Assembly (NCBI GenBank): GCA_015501055.1
Contig: JADNYV010000097.1
Span: 1-64,000, forward strand
Source: Mucidula mucida
Taxonomy: Eukaryota; Basidiomycota; Agaricomycetes; Agaricales; Physalacriaceae
DNA: 64,000 nucleotides
Reading direction: 5' to 3'
The position numbers and the translations under genes are program-made. Under the pieces are notes generated by a model. It was not told where the DNA came from and made no database searches. It was given only the letters and a program-made list of their open reading frames with translations. This document shows, piece by piece, positions 19,380-30,693 of this stretch (positions are counted from its first letter, which is position 1; each line of letters starts with the position of its first letter).

Positions 19380-22300
19380 CGGTGGAAGTTGTGACGGAGT
19401 TGAAAAAGTCGAGGAAGTACATCCGGGGAACAAAGGGGCAGGACATGAAACTCTGAGTAACCATAGAGAGCGTACACACAGGCTCTGAATGGGAAACGAG
19501 TGCCCTTCTTGACAGTGGAGCAACGGGTTCTTGTGTCAATAAAGAATTCGTCGAGAAGAACGGACTCCCGATCAAGGAGTTACCGGTCAAGCTCCCTGTC
19601 TACAATGCGGATGGAACCCTAAACGAGGGAGGAGCAATCGAAGGTTTTGTGGAGGTCCGGATGAAGATCGGAGATCACGCCGAAAAGATTGAGTTGGCCG
19701 TACCAATCTCGGCAAAACAAGTATCTTTTTGGGGCTAGATTGGCTACGATATCACAACCCCACGATCAACTGGACGGAATCCACATTGACCTTTGATCAT
19801 GCCCAGACCGCTGCGGCTATCTACCCGAGTACGACTCACCGGAAGATGAAGGAGAAGACGTAGAAGAGAAGTTGGAAGAGGGAGAGCGTTTGTTCTGGAT
19901 GGACTGGGACAACTATCGCAAAAGCGGAGAAAAGCTGAGATCACAACAGCCTTCATCCGCTGCTGCACCTTACATCGAGGAATTTCCGATGTATTCAGCA
20001 AGGCGGACTTTGACAAGTTACCGGAGCGAAGACCCTGGGATCACGCGATAGAACTTACGCCTGGTTCCAAACCGGTTGACTGCAAGGTTTATCCCCTTAG
20101 TCCATCCGAGCAGAAGGCGTTAGATGAGTTCCTGGAAGAAAACATACGGACGGGACGTATACGGCCATCAATTTCACCCATGGCATCACCTTCTTCTTTG
20201 TCAAAAGAAGGATGGAAGCCTTCGGCCAGTACAGGATTATCGGAAGTTGAACGACATGACAATCAAGAACCGATACCCCTTGCCGTTGATCCAGGAGCTT
20301 ATCGACAAGTTGAAGGGAGCAAAGGTTTCACAAAGATGGATGTCCGATGGGGTTACAATAACATCCGGATCAAAGAAGGTGATGAGTGGAAAGCGGCGTT
20401 TAGAACAAACCGAGGCCTGTTCGAGCCCTCAGTCATGTTCTTCGGACTTACAAACTCGCCGGCAACGTTCCAATCGTTCATGAATCACATTCTGAAGGAG
20501 TTGATCGATGAAGGACATGTTATAGTTTACTTAGACGACATACTTATCTTTACGAACACATTGGAAGAACATAGGCATATTGTACGACGAGTATTAGAGA
20601 TATTGCGAGTAAATAAGTTGTATTTAAAACCCGAGAAATGTAGTTTTGAGGCACATACTGTAGATTACTTGGGAGTTATTGTTGGAGGAGGAGAAGTGAA
20701 GATGGATCCGGCAAAAGTGGCCGTAGTGAAGGAATGGAAGGAGCCGACGAAGAAGAAGGAAGTACAGTCATTCCTGGGCTTCTGCAACTTCTACCGACGT
20801 TTCATCCGGGGATTTGCGGGAGTAGCGAAGCCATTGACATCGCTAACCGGGAAGGGCGAGTGGGTTTGGGGCATGGAGCAGCACGAGGCGTTTGAGGAGT
20901 TGAAACGGAGGATGACGGAAGAACCCGTTCTGATCGTACCACGCGACGACGGCAAGTTTTGAGTCGAGGCAGACTCCTCGAACTATGCGAACGGGGCGGT
21001 TCTTTCCCAGTTGGTTGACGGAAAATGGAGACCAGTAGCCTTTCGGTCTCGTGCGCTGAACGAAGTAGAGCACAATTATGAGATCTACGACAAAGAGATG
21101 ATGGCTATTATGACTCAATTGACGACTGGCGGCAATATCTCCTAGGCGCTAAGGAGACAGTGGAGGTTTTCACTGATCATCAAAACCTTCAGTACTTCAG
21201 GAAGCCACAAAAGTTGAATCGGAGGCAGGCGAGATGGGTTACGGAGTTAGCGGAATATGACATACAGATGATTCACAAGCCGGGCAAGACGATGGGGAAA
21301 GCTGATGCCTTGTCAAGGATGACAGGCCTTGAGAAGGGGGAAAAAGATAACGAAAACATTGTTTTGCTCAAGCCGGAGTTTTTTATTTCACAAATTCAAT
21401 TTTCTTTACATACAGTAGATACACCGGAGGACGAATTACTTAACAAAATCAAACAAAGAAAAGGAAACAAAGACAGATACGTACAAAAAGCATTAGAAAA
21501 CAAAGAAAAAGGATGGGAAGAGAAGGAAAATGGACTTATTATGTGGAAGGATCGTATTTACATTCCGAAGGACAAGGAATTGCGGGGAAGAGTTATTGGA
21601 ATGCACCATGATGCACAGCTTGCAGGACATCCTGGACGATACAAGACCCTCGAACTGATCACACGCACCTATTGGTGGCCAGGAATCAGCCGAGACGTCC
21701 GGGAATACGTAGAAGGGTGTCAAAAATGCCAGGTCACCAAGTCACATCGCACGAAGCCGGCTGCACCTCTTCATCCTATTGATGTGCCAAGCGAGCCATG
21801 GGAAATAGTAGGGACGGACATGATTGGAGAGCTGCCGGAATCGGGAGGATACAACGCTATCAGCACGTTTGTGGACCATTTCACAAAGCGATTACGTATC
21901 ATACCGACACACACTACTCTGACGTCAGAAGGCATGGCCCGCATCTACCGAGATCGCATTTTTCCCATACATGGGATGCCACGCCAGATGATACATGATC
22001 GCGGTCCACAATACCACTCGCGTTTTATGAAGGAGTTGTACCGGTTGTTGGGCATACAAGGAAACTTTACAACGGCGTATCATCCACAGGCAAATGGGCA
22101 GACGGAACGGCTGAACCAAGAGATAGAACATTTCTTACGGTTATTTGTCAACTACCATCAGAACGACTGGCACGAATGGCTACCCTCTGCCGAATTTGTT
22201 TACAATGATCGGGTACACTCGGCAACTAAAGTCACTCCGTTCTTTGCAGACATGGGCAGACACCCCTACAAAGGCACCGCCCCGAAAACGGCATCGAGAA

Positions 22301-23019
22301 ATGAGACTGCGCAGGAGTTTGCCGACGGCATGAGGAAAACATGGGACGAAGTGGGGTCGGCATTGAAGATGGCCAAAGAGGATATGAAACGGTTTTATGA
22401 CAGGAAACGGACAGAGGCAGTGGAGTACAAGGAAGGCGACAAAGTATGGCTGGAAGGGACGAATCTCAGCACGGATCGACCAATGAAGAAGCTCGATGAC
22501 AAACGCTTCGGGCCGTTCAAAGTGATCAAGAAAGTTGGGACGAGCTCTTACAAGCTCCAGATTCCTCACACGTGGAAAAGCATCCATCCCGTGTTCAATG
22601 AGGCCCTGTTGACGCCTTACCACGAGCCCCAATTTCCGACACAACCCCGAGACACGCGTCCACCACCTGTGCTGGAAGGAGCCGAACCGGAGTGGGAGGT
22701 TGAGAAAGTGGTTAATTCCCGAAAGTACCGCGGGGGTTTTCAATACAAGGTTCACTGGAAAGGTTACGGCACACACGAGCAGACATGGGAACCGGCATGC
22801 AATCTCAAAAATGCCGACGAAGCTATCAGCGATTTCCACCAACAATATCCGAACAAGCCGAAGCCACCCGCGCTTGCTCGCATTGAAGTCCCCATGTCGC
22901 AATTTCCATCACATCTATTCCGACCCATGCCACCGCCCGATACCGAACCCCTCAACGTCACGCTACCCTCTGCAGCCCTCATGGAGCGACTCTGGCGCAG
23001 AATGGAACTTGCGCCTTAA
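19380..23019 (+). pseudogene. pol: pol of element 2: protease, RT, RNase H, integrase, chromodomain
   Basis: Protease has LLDSGATGS (Asp codon at 19511), then a one-base break near 19705 before FLGLDWLRYHNPTINW. RT begins with RPWDHAIELTPG. It breaks again near 20180 (before [12 protein letters not shown]) and near 20330, and has YLDD at 20528-20539. A TGA at 20960 follows DDGKF, where an Arg codon is expected, and a one-base loss at about 21112 breaks RNase H. From 21160 to 23019 a 619-codon frame is intact. It contains the integrase zinc finger H150/H157/C187/C190, the catalytic D220-D280-E316 (35 residues between the last two), and a chromodomain at 511-563. The element is dead in cis despite a full-length layout. 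Confidence 0.85.
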
Positions 23020-23030
23020 GGAGGGGGTGA

Positions 23031-23773
23031 TGTTATGAATCGCCATATTTTCACATTTTTAATCTTATCATATCTTATTGGGGGGCTTGTCTTATCAACC
23101 AACGGACTGTTTCATCATCTGTTTCATCACTGATCATACTCCTTTTCATTACCGAAGCCGTACTCATGTCGGACACACACCCAACACATGGATGACATCA
23201 TACATGCCAATACCTCATGGACTCCCTATTGTATACACACCGCCTGTTATGAATCGCCATATTTTCACATTTCCACATTTTATCATATCTTATCAGGAGC
23301 CTTGTCTTATCAACCAACGGACCGTTTCATCATCTGTTTCATCACCGATCATACTCCTTTTCATTACCGAAGCCGTACTCATGTTGGACACACACCCAAC
23401 ACATGGATGACATCATACATGCCGATACCTCATGGACTCCCTATGGTATACACACCGCCGACACTCGTAGCACACATGGTCGTTTCAGTATTATTACTTA
23501 CATGCAGTCACCACTCGTATTTAATGGTTTCACGGACTAGTAGCATACAACGCTGGGTCAAGGGCGTGGAGCATCCCTAGTGGAAACGCGTATGGACAAG
23601 GAGCTTCAAACACAGACTTACTAGTATATAAGCAGTAGTGTAGTATCATTATACTTTAGTTCCGATCTCGTTTATACACCTGGCCTAGCCTAGTCTTACG
23701 AACGCGAACACTTTCTTCCTTAGTTCTTGCTGTGGTACCTGGTTGAGTCTCGTGGCTTAGTCAGTCGCTAACA
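23031..23773 (+). repeat. LTR3 (double-unit U3)
   Basis: 743 bp, TGTTA..TAACA. Duplicated 5' units lie at 23031-23244 and 23245-23459. TATATAA is at 23625-23631 and AGTTCCGATCT at 23658-23668. It is nearly identical to LTR2 and serves as 3' LTR of element 2 and 5' LTR of element 3. Confidence 0.85.
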
Positions 23774-23775
23774 GA

Positions 23776-23786
23776 AGATCGGAACT
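23776..23786 (+). promoter_or_regulatory. Self-priming primer-binding site, element 3
   Basis: AGATCGGAACT, an exact complement of 23658-23668, two bases after the LTR end. Confidence 0.7.
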
Positions 23787-24361
23787 ACTTTCTACCACCT
23801 ACCACACATCCCTGATCGTCGATCAGCACTTCGCTGTTTAATAATCGCACATTCCCCATCCCCTTTCCTGTTTACAGATCAACGGAATCCTAATCCCAGC
23901 GCACGTCCGCATACGTGTGTATTGGTCCCAGTAGCGCCGGCTAACAGTTAGAGATAACTGCCTCGGGTGCTGGAAGTAGCCGCTCTCATGAGAACAAACT
24001 TTTGGCAGTTGCACTTCAGTGGGCGCTGTTTACGGGTCAACCCCCGTTCCCAGGAAAACTTTGGCTTACCTCACACCAGAGGGACGTCGGCTGGGCAATT
24101 GCGAACTTGTGACGAGCTCTTGGGCTCTGTAGATACGTAGTCAGTAGTCGGTAAAATAGCGTAGACAGTTACAATACTTACTTACCTTACGATACACACC
24201 ATCATTCCCCACCCTACCAAGTCCTGGATTCTATCTCAGATCTAGGCGACTCCTCCTTATTCATCCAAACCTCTATTCCCTCACCCGTTTCATCAAAATC
24301 TGCATCTCCTATATCCCCACTTTCACCCTTTCACTCTCCGATCCTATCACCCCGACTCATC

Positions 24362-25021
24362 ATGTCCAACGAAGCACCCGAAACCGCTCCTCACACACCC
24401 GCTCATCACGCCGATGTCGAAATCAAAGGCCGATCCCTGGTCAACAAGCCTTACAACTATGACGGGGACAAGTCCAAGTACAAGAGCTGGTGGCGATCGA
24501 TGTTCACATACATCCGGGACAAGAAGAACAACCTCACGTCCGACTCCGAAAGGATCGATGTTGTTCTCTCTTACATCCGAGGAGATCACGTAGATGCATG
24601 GGTCCAGAACTACTCGGACCAGAACTTCGATGAGGAAGAAGAGGAATGGACAGTCTCTTGGACGGAGTTCAAGGAAGACTTGAAGGAGCGATTTGTGGAT
24701 TCCAACCTCGCGCGAGACGCGCAAGACCAGATCGAGCGGTTGCGCCAGGGGCAAGATACCGCTCAAGATTTCTTCCAGAAGTTCGAGGTTCTGCTCACTC
24801 AGGCGGAATATTTGAAGGATGACGCATTCGTCGTACGACTTCTCGAGACCAATGTCAACGAGAAGATCATCGACCAGATCTATGGCAGCCGAGACGGGTT
24901 GCCAGAGAAGTACAAGGATTGGAAGGCACAGATCCTTCAGATCGATCAGCTATGGAGAAGGCGGGCGCGCAGCGACATTGATGTGAAAGCGTCCGATGTT
25001 CCGTACAAGCCCCCGGCTTAA
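24362..25021 (+). pseudogene. gag: gag fragment of element 3 fused to flanking DNA
   Basis: This is the best-preserved gag in the array: about 200 residues run in one frame (NYDGDKSKYKSWWRSMFTYI, WTEFKEDLKERFVDSNLARD) to LWRRRA. Element homology stops at about 24966 (gcgggcg). The last 18 or so codons (SDIDVKASDVPYKPPA) come from flanking sequence. The zinc knuckle, pol and a right-hand LTR are missing, so the array was truncated here by deletion or rearrangement. Confidence 0.8.
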
Positions 25022-26839
25022 CATTTGAGAAATGTGATAGATTGAGGCGAGGGTATGGATGCAGAGATAAGAGCGTCCAAGCGTGCGTTTCACGAGCTGA
25101 ATGAATTCCTGGAACAACTGCGGCCGGGCGTACTTTGAACAATCTTTATTGCTAGTGATCCTTACACATGTTCGAGATGAGTGACGAATGATTTCTAATA
25201 AAATATCAGTCTTTGTTCACTTCAAGTAACGTGCCCATACGATCCAATTCTTCATCCACCAACAATCACCATATTTCCCCTCTCATCGATAAGCACGACG
25301 CCTCTTTCACCTACGGACTCATTATAGCCTCCTGGCACCGTCTCTGAACGAGATGCTCGTTCAACAGCAACAGCAAGCACCGCCGACAATTAGAATCGCC
25401 GGGCTTGGTAGCGTCAGGTCTGGGGCGTATTCCGAGGTGCACAACTTGAATCCAGAAGTAGGCCACCGTAGTCAAAGTGGCGTCCATTCAGAAACGGGCT
25501 CTGAACAATGAAGTGCTCAATCCTGTCCAATATGATATTCAATTCTAGGATCAGCAGTGGAGTCAACATCAACTCGAGTACGCGCAATGCTTGACATACC
25601 TTTCTGACGCCCAAACGTTGTCGAAAGCTGCGTAGGAAACAAGGATGTGAGCGTAGTAATCCCACGAGGAGAGCGTTACGTTTCAAAATCGCTCGAGAGA
25701 TATGATTGCTGGAAGGTTGTCTCGGTATAGGCCAGCAATGTACGGAAACTTCGAAGGCGAGGATGAGACAATTGAATGTGAGGAAACCAGTTTGCCCCTT
25801 GAGGCGAGGAGGAAGTGCGATCGTTTGTTAACTGGACGAGATTGTATGAGGATAGTACGACAGGAGCAGGCATACATCAGAACCAGATTTTTGACTTCCG
25901 TCAAGTCAACTATCTATTCAAAGTCTTCAACGCTCTCGTCTAGCCGCATCGTGTCCGAGCTATCCACCATCCACACTGCCGGCAGCATTCCACAGAGATA
26001 CTGGATGCCGCATCCCGTGCCAACGTCCCATAGTGTCCACTTTTTTTCCAAGAGTGGGTGGTAGTCTGCCGTCGTAGTTGAGCCCGATGATCACGACGAT
26101 GTTCTTTCGTTGGCGGCGCTGGGGAAGTAACGCGGAATGAAGGAGAGCAGCATGTTGGGGGTTGTAGACGGACGTGCTCAAGGGTGTTCAGTGTCGGAGG
26201 TACCGCAATCAAATTGTTTCAGCGGATAGCCCGGTCCGTAGTGCATAACTGAGTGAGCTTTTCAGAGCTTGCTGCTCTTTGGGACGTGGATAGCAAAGTC
26301 AACATGATGGTGCATTTGAGAAAGCTGCCTGTCGGCCCGGACATCCGACACTTTCTTTCTTTCTTTCTTCCACCATCATCATGCAACTCATGCTACTTAA
26401 TTCTTCTGATAAAGGATTGGCGACCGTTACTTTCGCCTATGTCGACTTTTAGGGCGCTCGTAGGACGAATCGCGTAACGACCGCGCGGCAACGGCAAAGG
26501 CTAGTCGACCCGGTGGATATGGTAGACAGCGCGCTCAAGGGACGCGTTTTTTGTAGCTTGCGCGGCTAGGATCACTCCAATGTTGTCGCTCACTGTGGTT
26601 CTTTCTTGTTGGCCGTATACTCAATTGATGAATTCGTGGTATACCCAAGGCGACAAGACAAAGTCGACGTCTGGGACGGCGGCTAGCGCAGAGAGGCAGA
26701 CAAGTTAACGTGCGCTTCCGGCTACAAGGACAAGAATGCGGCGTGTCTAAATACCCAGTTCCTCGAATATCACCTTTCAAGAGACCTTGACGTTATCTGT
26801 GATGTTTTATCGACGGTAGTGTGTATATTGCTTGCTTTC
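25022..26839. other. Flank of the LTR array with broken coding fragments
   Basis: On the plus strand 25055-25138 reads like a protein C-terminus (FHELNEFLEQLRPGVL, stop). On the minus strand several protein-like blocks lie in different frames: near 26060-25930 a block with WTLWDVGTGCGIQYL, near 25690-25610 WDYYAHILVSYAAFDNVW, and near 25550-25460 LNIILDRIEHFIVQSPFLN. A decayed multi-exon minus-strand gene is likely, but I could not assemble it. The stretch 26250-26460 resembles the segments starting near 33420, 38360, 53000 and 57930. Confidence 0.3.
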
Positions 26840-28394
26840 GAGAGAGAAAAACTAAATGAGAGCGATGCAGAACAAGCATGGCTTGGATCTTTGGAGAGCC
26901 ATTCACCGAAATTCGCTATGGTCAAAACCTCCTCATTGTCTATATAGGTGGCGCTACATATCATTGACATCTGCCTTCAGCACACAAGTATCGACACTTA
27001 TCATTTGCGCCCTGTACAGCGATGGGCACGCGAAATCTTGGCATGCTAAACGGCTCGATATAATGCACCACCAGTCTTGAAACCTATCGATGATGGACCT
27101 ATCAGACATCCACCCAGCAACGCACTAAAATCGCTGTCAGCGATTGCTAGGTGAGTCTATTTAATTGCTCGCAGGAAACGACACGACTCGTATGGTTAAA
27201 GAACGTATATGCTCTGACGCCTTGAAGCTCATCTTCCAGGATGCCGTTCGAAGGACCGCTTTGTCGGCCGAGGCGCGTTTAGTGATAGCGGATGCTTTTC
27301 AAAAATACTCGTCTACTCCAGCTCTGTTCTGTATACCGAAACATGGACTCTGTTTGCTTGCTTACGGAGGATCGTAACATCCTCGTGGTCCGTGCATCGA
27401 GTTTACCGCATGTACCGGTAGACGCCCCAATTTTGGTCAAGCCTTCCTTCGAATCAACTTCGCATTGATTTGCTCGGGGATCAGGCCGGTGCCACCAAAT
27501 ATGGTCCTCCTCCTACCCCAAGGAATACATTGTCCCCGGTTACTATAGACGCTTGTAGGTGTCACCACCATTTTAGGGCCTCCTCCCTTTCCACCATGCG
27601 AACAAGCAAATCGCCTTCAAGGCGCGGTGGTTTTACGATTGGGAAAGACAACTCGTACGGCGCATGTACCATCTTTCAGAGGTACGTCTCATATCCTGCC
27701 TTCCTTTGACCCTTTATCGATGAACATTGTTAGGTTAAATGTGACCTAACACGCACCGCGCACCTTCTGTTCCGAGCAACACCATATCAGAGGTCGCGGG
27801 ATGGCTATTCATCGCAGCTCGAAAGACTGTCAACTGTTACTCCGAGTCGCCATAAATGTATTACCTCTCAGGGTCCCCCCCAAATATGGGTCGCCTCTCA
27901 GATCTCATCATCTACGCGAGGGTCATTCCTATCATTGTTCTCCGATTCACGTATAAGCAATGAGTGTTCCTCCGCTGTACATAAGGCTGAGCTGAACTGC
28001 CGTGTTCCCTACAACACTCCCTTTCCATGGCTGCCTTCCTCAAACGACTCTTCTTCTTCCTTACCATCTACCTTGATGTTCAGCGCGCGTTACAAGAACG
28101 GCAATACATTCCTCAGTTGATGGAGAAGCTGAGCGAGAGCCGGAACATGACCTTGCTCATCGTGCGTCTACTTCTACATTGCTTGACACTATAACTCACT
28201 CGATTCCGCGTAGCAAAGCACCTTCCTTGGGTAACGCCCGTCCTCCACTAGTCGGACCACCACGAACATGATTCTCGTTTAGCGCGTATATCCAAACAGG
28301 TCGTACGTGCGACGCGGCATGGACCGCTGCTCTTGTCCTCTTGACAATCCATATCTCATTCCTGTACAACAACATGAGTCCGGAGGTTTTCGAG
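26840..28394. repeat. Dispersed module copy 2
   Basis: Diverged homologue of 42117-43510 and of 7045-8550. It starts near aactaaatgagagcgatg. Coding-like pieces include the region near 27180-27310 (ERICSDALKLIFQDAVRR, ALSAEARLVIADAFQKYSS) and the region near 27600-27685 (FKARWFYDWERQLVRRMYHL). These are in shifting frames and may be exons of an old gene carried by the module. It continues without break into the large duplicated unit. Confidence 0.65.
28027..28234 (+). CDS. Spliced microprotein, copy 2 (51 residues)
   Basis: Exon 1 is 28027-28161, the intron 28162-28213 (52 nt) and exon 2 28214-28234 (QSTFLG, stop). Begins MAAFLKRLFFFLTIYLDVQ, one codon longer at the N-terminus than the copies at 8181 and 43158. 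Same intron position and phase. Substitutions relative to the other copies keep the frame open and are mostly conservative. Confidence 0.5.
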
Positions 28395-28665
28395 GTGCGA
28401 GCGGGTTATTTCGCTTAGACCGACGCGAGCTAACAATTTTTGACAATAACAACGCGTCATCCTCATTGGTCCAATCATCTTCACCATCGTCCAAACCATC
28501 CCAAATGTTCTTCTTTGGGTTTTGATCGTTCAGGAAATCATACGCAGCACGCCGAACGCGAGCGTAGGCGTGGTCTTTGCTTTGCTTGCGTGTATTCCTT
28601 TGGTATTTCACGTCGTGTGGTTTGAAATTATCGCGTATATGCAGGAGGTGGTGAGCGGTTTTCCA
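28279..28665 (-). CDS. Acidic conserved minus-strand ORF, copy 2
   Basis: An acceptor-like cttctag sits just upstream (28666-28672), so the coding exon starts near 28665 with KTAHHLLHIRDNFKPHD. It then runs through YQRNTRKQSKDHAYARVRRA and IWDGLDDGEDDWTNEDD to a stop at 28279. The 5' exon was not found. Convergent with the microprotein gene, as in the other copies. Confidence 0.45.
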   Translation of the reverse strand, partial: WKTAHHLLHIRDNFKPHDVKYQRNTRKQSKDHAYARVRRAAYDFLNDQNPKKNIWDGLDDGEDDWTNEDDALLLSKIVSSRRSKRNNPLAPRKPPDSCCCTGMRYGLSRGQEQRSMPRRTYDLFGYTR

Positions 28666-29769
28666 CTAGAAGTGTAGATAATGCTACGAGCCTCTCGACG
28701 TAGTTTACGCGGGAGAGTCAATGTATTCTATCCTTCGCATTAGACTGTCACTCTAGATATCATACGAACGTCGACCTCGAATGGGGTTAATACCGGTCCT
28801 GAGACAACCTCTTCTGTGCTTTTTACGCGTCTAGCGACACTACATTTGTTTTTGCAAAGACAGGGCGGCGGTCCAACCTGATCGGGAAATGCCTCTCTCT
28901 TCAGGCCTTCATCATCCATGGTCAACCATTGTTTTCGTCACTGTCACTCCACGCTTCGCCTCTGAGGACACTGGAATGCGGGGAACTGCAAATAATGCCT
29001 CGAAAGCGTGCTTAACGGGATTTTCGACACACCCTGCGATGTCCTCTATTCGCGGACCTGTCCTCGTTCTAGCAACCATTTACCCTCCTGGTTTTCTGCC
29101 TAGGCCATATGTCTCGATATTGGCCAGTTCGCATGGTTGTCTACATCAGCTCTGCTCTACCGACCTTTTGCCTCACCAACTGGAAGCACCATTGCCAAGC
29201 GCCTCATAGATACCCTTCCAATTGAGTCGTTCTGCGGGGTATCGATAGTGGTGGGAGCTAAAGGCCAAGCTAGCAGCACAACAAATGCCCTGATTTCCTG
29301 CAAGGACCAGTGTCCGCGCACCTTCGCCAGTTAGGAAAAGTCCTACGGTGCGTTTGACGCGCCCGTCGATCGTGAAAATACGTTAACGCTGACCAGAACC
29401 CGTCAGCTACATCGCTCAGTCGGTATCGACTTGCTCCGTCTCGTGTGCTCTGGGATGTAGTCACCTTCGACTATGCTGAGTCTTATTTCAGCCCGTGAGT
29501 TGTTACTTCAACAAGACATACCTGATTGCACTCGAGAATGTTTTGAAAACCAATGGTTGCCACTCGTCTTCAGTCCACCGGAGATGTCTTCTTTCTCCAT
29601 TGGTCCTCGACCGCCGAGATTCACTGTGGACCAAGTTCTGAGTCTTACCGGCGGCACCGTCTCACCTGTTTACCGTTGAGACGCACAGGATTGATGTCTG
29701 GTCTATCACCTCTCAACGATCGAGCTCGAACACATCTCCTCCTATGACGATATTAGACACTAGGATTGC

Positions 29770-29777
29770 TATATAAA
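29770..29777 (+). promoter_or_regulatory. TATA box of family 1 gene A
   Basis: TATATAAA in the conserved context gctatataaacctggtc, 92 bp before the ATG. All seven family 1 copies keep this box at about the same distance (32335, 36913, 44960, 49372, 51913, 56474). Confidence 0.7.
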
Positions 29778-29861
29778 CCTGGTCGCGACACTCAGTTATG
29801 CCTAAACTTCCCCAACTCTCACAACTTTACAACTTTAACTGCTCAACTCCTATTTGCCATC

Positions 29862-30693
29862 ATGGTCCTCATCAGCAAAGGTGTCAATGTTGAAGACGTC
29901 TCCCCTCCTCCCAGCGGCCCCACCACCGCCATCAACGTCTCCTCAATTCGCGTCAATCCCATCAGCACACCACGCGCACCTCACTCATACATGCAGCGCT
30001 CCGTCTTCGGGGATGACCCCTTCGAATTCCGGGTGGTTGATCCCTCCACCGTCGAGCAGCCCATTGGGCCTCTAGAAACCGCCCCAGGAGTACTGGCACC
30101 CACAGTTACCGGTCGACCGGCCGCTAAGCCTTCATCGCAACCTGTCGCCGAACCCTGGGACCACTTCCTCTACCGCCTTGCGCTTGCGACGACCAAGAAT
30201 GTTGGCGTACGCCCCTACCAAATCAGCGATTTTCCTCCTGATTGCGCACTGCGGTCTGTTGAACCTGACTATTCTCACCTCTTGTTGTCGAGAAACTCGG
30301 TGGAGACTGTTCATCCGCAGTCTCAAGCCCCGGCTGAACAGTCTGTCGCCAGTGGTGCTGCCACTGCGCCACGTTCGACATCAGAGGAGCTCTCTTTCTC
30401 CGCTATCCCGATGGCACCGGCATCTAGGCGGCGTCCGAGCGTCGTTGAAGTGCGCGCTGCACGTCAGTCCTCAGTGAAGCTCGCTCAGGCGACGAAATCG
30501 GCCCGGCTTTTGGGTAGCATCAGTGGGCCAATACGCTCCAGGCGAACTGCTCGTGGCAGGTATGTGTAATTTTGACTGTTGCTCCTTCGTGTTTCTCATC
30601 GTTAACTGCAGGTTCACTAATACGATTCGGAGATTGAAAGGCTTTGCCAGCGGGAAATATCCTTCAGAGCGTCTTTCGATTTCGCAGTATTGA
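29862..30693 (+). CDS. Family 1 gene A, intact (259 aa), function unknown
   Basis: Exon 1 is 29862-30559, the intron 30560-30611 (52 nt, GTATGT..GCAG) and exon 2 30612-30693. I chose the ATG after the TATA leader (MVLISKGVNVEDVSPPP); an upstream in-frame ATG overlaps the TATA box. Features in order: a variable N-terminus; a conserved core APHSYMQRSVFGDDPFEF, then DPSTVEQPIGPLETAPGVL; a possible folded segment WDHFLYRLALATTK, then RPYQISDFPPD and PDYSHLL; a Ser/Pro/Glu-rich linker; ELSFSAIPMAPASRRR; and a basic tail RLLGSISGPIRSRRTARGRF joined across the intron to NTIRRLKGFASGKYPSERLS. No signal peptide or membrane segment. I know no matching domain; a DNA/RNA- or membrane-surface-binding basic tail is only a guess. 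Confidence 0.6.

Larger units (their letters stand above)
13665..24966 (+). mobile_element. Tandem Ty3/gypsy chromovirus array (three LTRs, two internal regions plus a gag fragment)
   Basis: Layout: LTR1, internally deleted element 1, LTR2, decayed element 2, LTR3, gag fragment of element 3. Neighbouring elements share a single LTR, as expected from recombination between LTRs rather than independent insertion. LTRs start TGTTATGAA and end GCTAACA. The 3' LTR of each element is preceded by a purine tract (aaggaggggg). The chromodomain after integrase marks a chromovirus. The array interrupts a gene on its left; on its right the element stops abruptly inside gag at about 24966. Confidence 0.9.

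Noticed and set aside
22180..22902. 240-codon minus-strand ORF opposite integrase (also 15999-16451)
   Set aside because: Antisense of the conserved integrase/chromodomain frame, which has clear catalytic motifs.
26000..26040. DVGTGCG on the minus strand, similar to motif I of methyltransferases
   Set aside because: Only one short motif; the surrounding frame is closed upstream and no other methyltransferase motif follows. Recorded only as part of a decayed coding block.
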